A DNA stretch of 7,807 bases from an uncultured Candidatus Competibacteraceae bacterium. Its GTDB lineage: Bacteria; Pseudomonadota; Gammaproteobacteria; Competibacterales; Competibacteraceae. Below, piece by piece: positions 7,095-7,807 of this stretch. Location of the stretch: the NCBI GenBank assembly GCA_937872125.1, contig CALMNY010000312.1, forward strand, positions 1 through 7,807. Direction: 5' to 3'. The notes beneath the pieces are model-generated. The model was not told where the DNA came from, did no database searches, and was given only the letters and a program-made list of their open reading frames with translations. Each line of letters starts with the position of its first letter. The stretch's first letter is position 1. The position numbers were made by a program, and so were the translations under genes.

Positions 7095-7415
7095 TTAGTC
7101 TTCTTCCTCAGCGATTAACTCGCCAGTTGCAATCTCGTAGTACATCTCCCATTTTTTGCCGTCATCGCCTTTGATCTTTACTTCCCAGGCCTTTTTGCCT
7201 TTCTTGGTGTCCTCATAAGCTTTGGTGACCTTACCTGGATGCGCCTTGAGCGCCATTTCGACCGCTTGTTCCTTGGTGATGGCGGTGGTGGCTGGTATGG
7301 CGGTAGTGGTAGGTTGTGGGACAGTTTTGGGTTCTTCGGCAGTGAAGGCGGTGGTTGCAGTGAAGGTAGTGATGATTGCCAGGGTCGTGGCGTACAGTGT
7401 GTTGCGTTTGTTCAT
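7095..7415 (-). CDS. Secreted PepSY-domain protein (cluster copy 1)
   Basis: 106 aa and the first gene of the minus-strand cluster. Signal peptide 1-26 (MNKRNTLYATT, Ala/Thr/Ile core, TAFTA before EEP). A Thr/Pro-rich linker (29-46) is followed by one PepSY domain (47-103): ITKEQAVEMALKAHPGKVTKAYEDTKKGKKAWEVKIKGDDGKKWEMYYEIATGELIAEEE. The motif pattern helix, WEVKI strand and IATGEL turn is the family's best-known form. It is Lys-rich with an acidic tail, unlike the second PepSY protein, so the two are not a recent duplication. The start ATG at 7415 is supported by TGAGG about 9 bp upstream. It is separated from b561 by 104 bp with a hairpin and a 7-bp repeat, so it could be expressed at a different level from the genes downstream. 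Confidence 0.92.
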   Translation of the reverse strand: MNKRNTLYATTLAIITTFTATTAFTAEEPKTVPQPTTTAIPATTAITKEQAVEMALKAHPGKVTKAYEDTKKGKKAWEVKIKGDDGKKWEMYYEIATGELIAEEED

Positions 7416-7514
7416 GGGTAATCCTCAGGGTTGGGTTTGGGTGAATTCCGGTTGCCGGTTCTGGTGGCGTTATCTTGAGAACCTTGACCTTGGATGCGAC
7501 TTTACAGTCGTTGT

Positions 7515-7530
7515 CTTAAACCAAGCTGAA
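7515..7530. promoter_or_regulatory. Possible OmpR-family operator upstream of the PepSY/b561/two-component cluster
   Basis: CTTAA-N6-CTGAA (7515-7530) resembles the 11-bp-spaced direct-repeat boxes bound by PmrA/QseB-type regulators, with one mismatch. It lies 100 bp before the first PepSY start, where an autoregulated cluster would have its operator. The encoded regulator looks more PhoP-like, so the match may be chance. No clear -35/-10 pair could be fixed on this strand. Confidence 0.2.
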
Positions 7531-7567
7531 TTTTGGGGATGTTAGGGCTGGAGGTTTTTTCTAAGGG

Positions 7568-7588
7568 GCGGTTGGCGTAGCCAACCGC
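7568..7588. terminator. Perfect hairpin upstream of the cluster, possible terminator
   Basis: GCGGTTGGC (7568-7576) and GCCAACCGC (7580-7588) form a 9-bp perfect stem with a 3-nt loop GTA. On the plus strand it is followed by TTTGGGTAACTATTTTTTG, a delayed T-tract. On the minus strand the tail is CCCCTTAG and is not U-rich. It could insulate the cluster from whatever lies to the right of the window. Its direction is not settled. Confidence 0.5.
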
Positions 7589-7602
7589 TTTGGGTAACTA
7601 TT

Positions 7603-7657
7603 TTTTGTTTTTTTGATAAAAATTTTGTTTTTTTGATAATTTTTGCGATTTTGATAC
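7603..7657. repeat. Short AT-rich direct repeats
   Basis: TTTTGTTTTTTTGATAA occurs at 7603-7619 and 7623-7639 (20-bp period). A degenerate third copy, TTTTGCGATTTTGATAC, lies at 7641-7657. The repeats open a sharply AT-rich tract after the 7568 hairpin. Confidence 0.75.
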
Positions 7658-7807
7658 AAAAGTTGTTAAAAAGTCACTCATTATTATTTTTTGTAGTTGT
7701 TTTTTTATTATTTTAAATACAATTATAGGGGGTCGAAAAATTTATGAATTTCAATAGTTTGCGAAACGAAGGTGGGGGAAGTGAGGGGAGTGTTTTTTTC
7801 CTAAAGT

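Larger units (their letters stand above)
7416..7807. other. Gene-free region ending in AT-rich upstream-type DNA
   Basis: No gene is supported in these 392 bp. The first part (to about 7560) is the leader of the minus-strand cluster. From about 7590 composition changes abruptly to T-tracts and A/T runs, unlike the GC-rich genes beside it. In the tract, TACAAT (7718-7723) with TTGTTT 15 bp earlier could be a weak rightward promoter. An ATG at 7744, with GGGGG 11 bp upstream, opens a frame that runs off the window (21 codons, MNFNSLRNEGGGSEGSVFFL). This may be the start of a rightward gene, but too little is visible to call it. Confidence 0.6.

Noticed and set aside
7222..7545. 107-aa plus-strand open frame opposite the first PepSY gene
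   Set aside because: The Val/Gly-rich product is the complement of the signal peptide and Thr-rich linker. The minus-strand gene has a start with a good ribosome site and a PepSY domain.
7744..7807. Start of a rightward gene at the right edge
   Set aside because: Only 21 codons are visible, with a long ribosome-site spacing and low-complexity sequence. It is mentioned under the gene-free region but not called as a CDS.

Overview
The window looks like chromosomal DNA from a GC-rich proteobacterium, most likely a gammaproteobacterium. This rests on the type II citrate synthase, a PhoP/PhoQ-like two-component pair and a cytochrome b561/PepSY gene set. An accumulibacter- or competibacter-type environmental lineage is possible, but no marker here fixes the genus.

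Left part (1-2794, plus strand): the 3' nine-tenths of a citrate synthase gene, then a GTG-started class V (SufS/Moco-sulfurase-like) PLP enzyme with a GCFC cysteine motif and a C-terminal extension.

Centre (2829-3347, plus strand): a compact unit that is probably the most informative part of the window. A GEMM-I type cyclic-di-GMP riboswitch aptamer overlaps a long intrinsic terminator. It is followed by one small His-rich protein of unknown function (92 aa) and a strong terminator-like hairpin. The aptamer 3' strand is also the 5' arm of the terminator, so the second messenger should switch transcription ON.

Middle (3303-4020): the whole gap between two convergent genes is filled by three tandem units of about 237 bp. 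It runs from the stop codon of the small gene to the stop codon of the sensor kinase. The inner parts are identical and the two outer edges have diverged.

Right part (4020-7415, minus strand): a five-gene cluster transcribed leftward: secreted PepSY protein, cytochrome b561, second secreted PepSY protein, OmpR/PhoP-type response regulator, PhoQ-like sensor kinase. The last three genes are joined by TAATG and ATGA overlaps. The first intergenic gap holds a hairpin and a 7-bp tandem repeat. The set reads as an envelope electron-transfer module with its own regulator. The last ~390 bp carry no supported gene and change abruptly to AT-rich, T-tract-rich DNA with short direct repeats.
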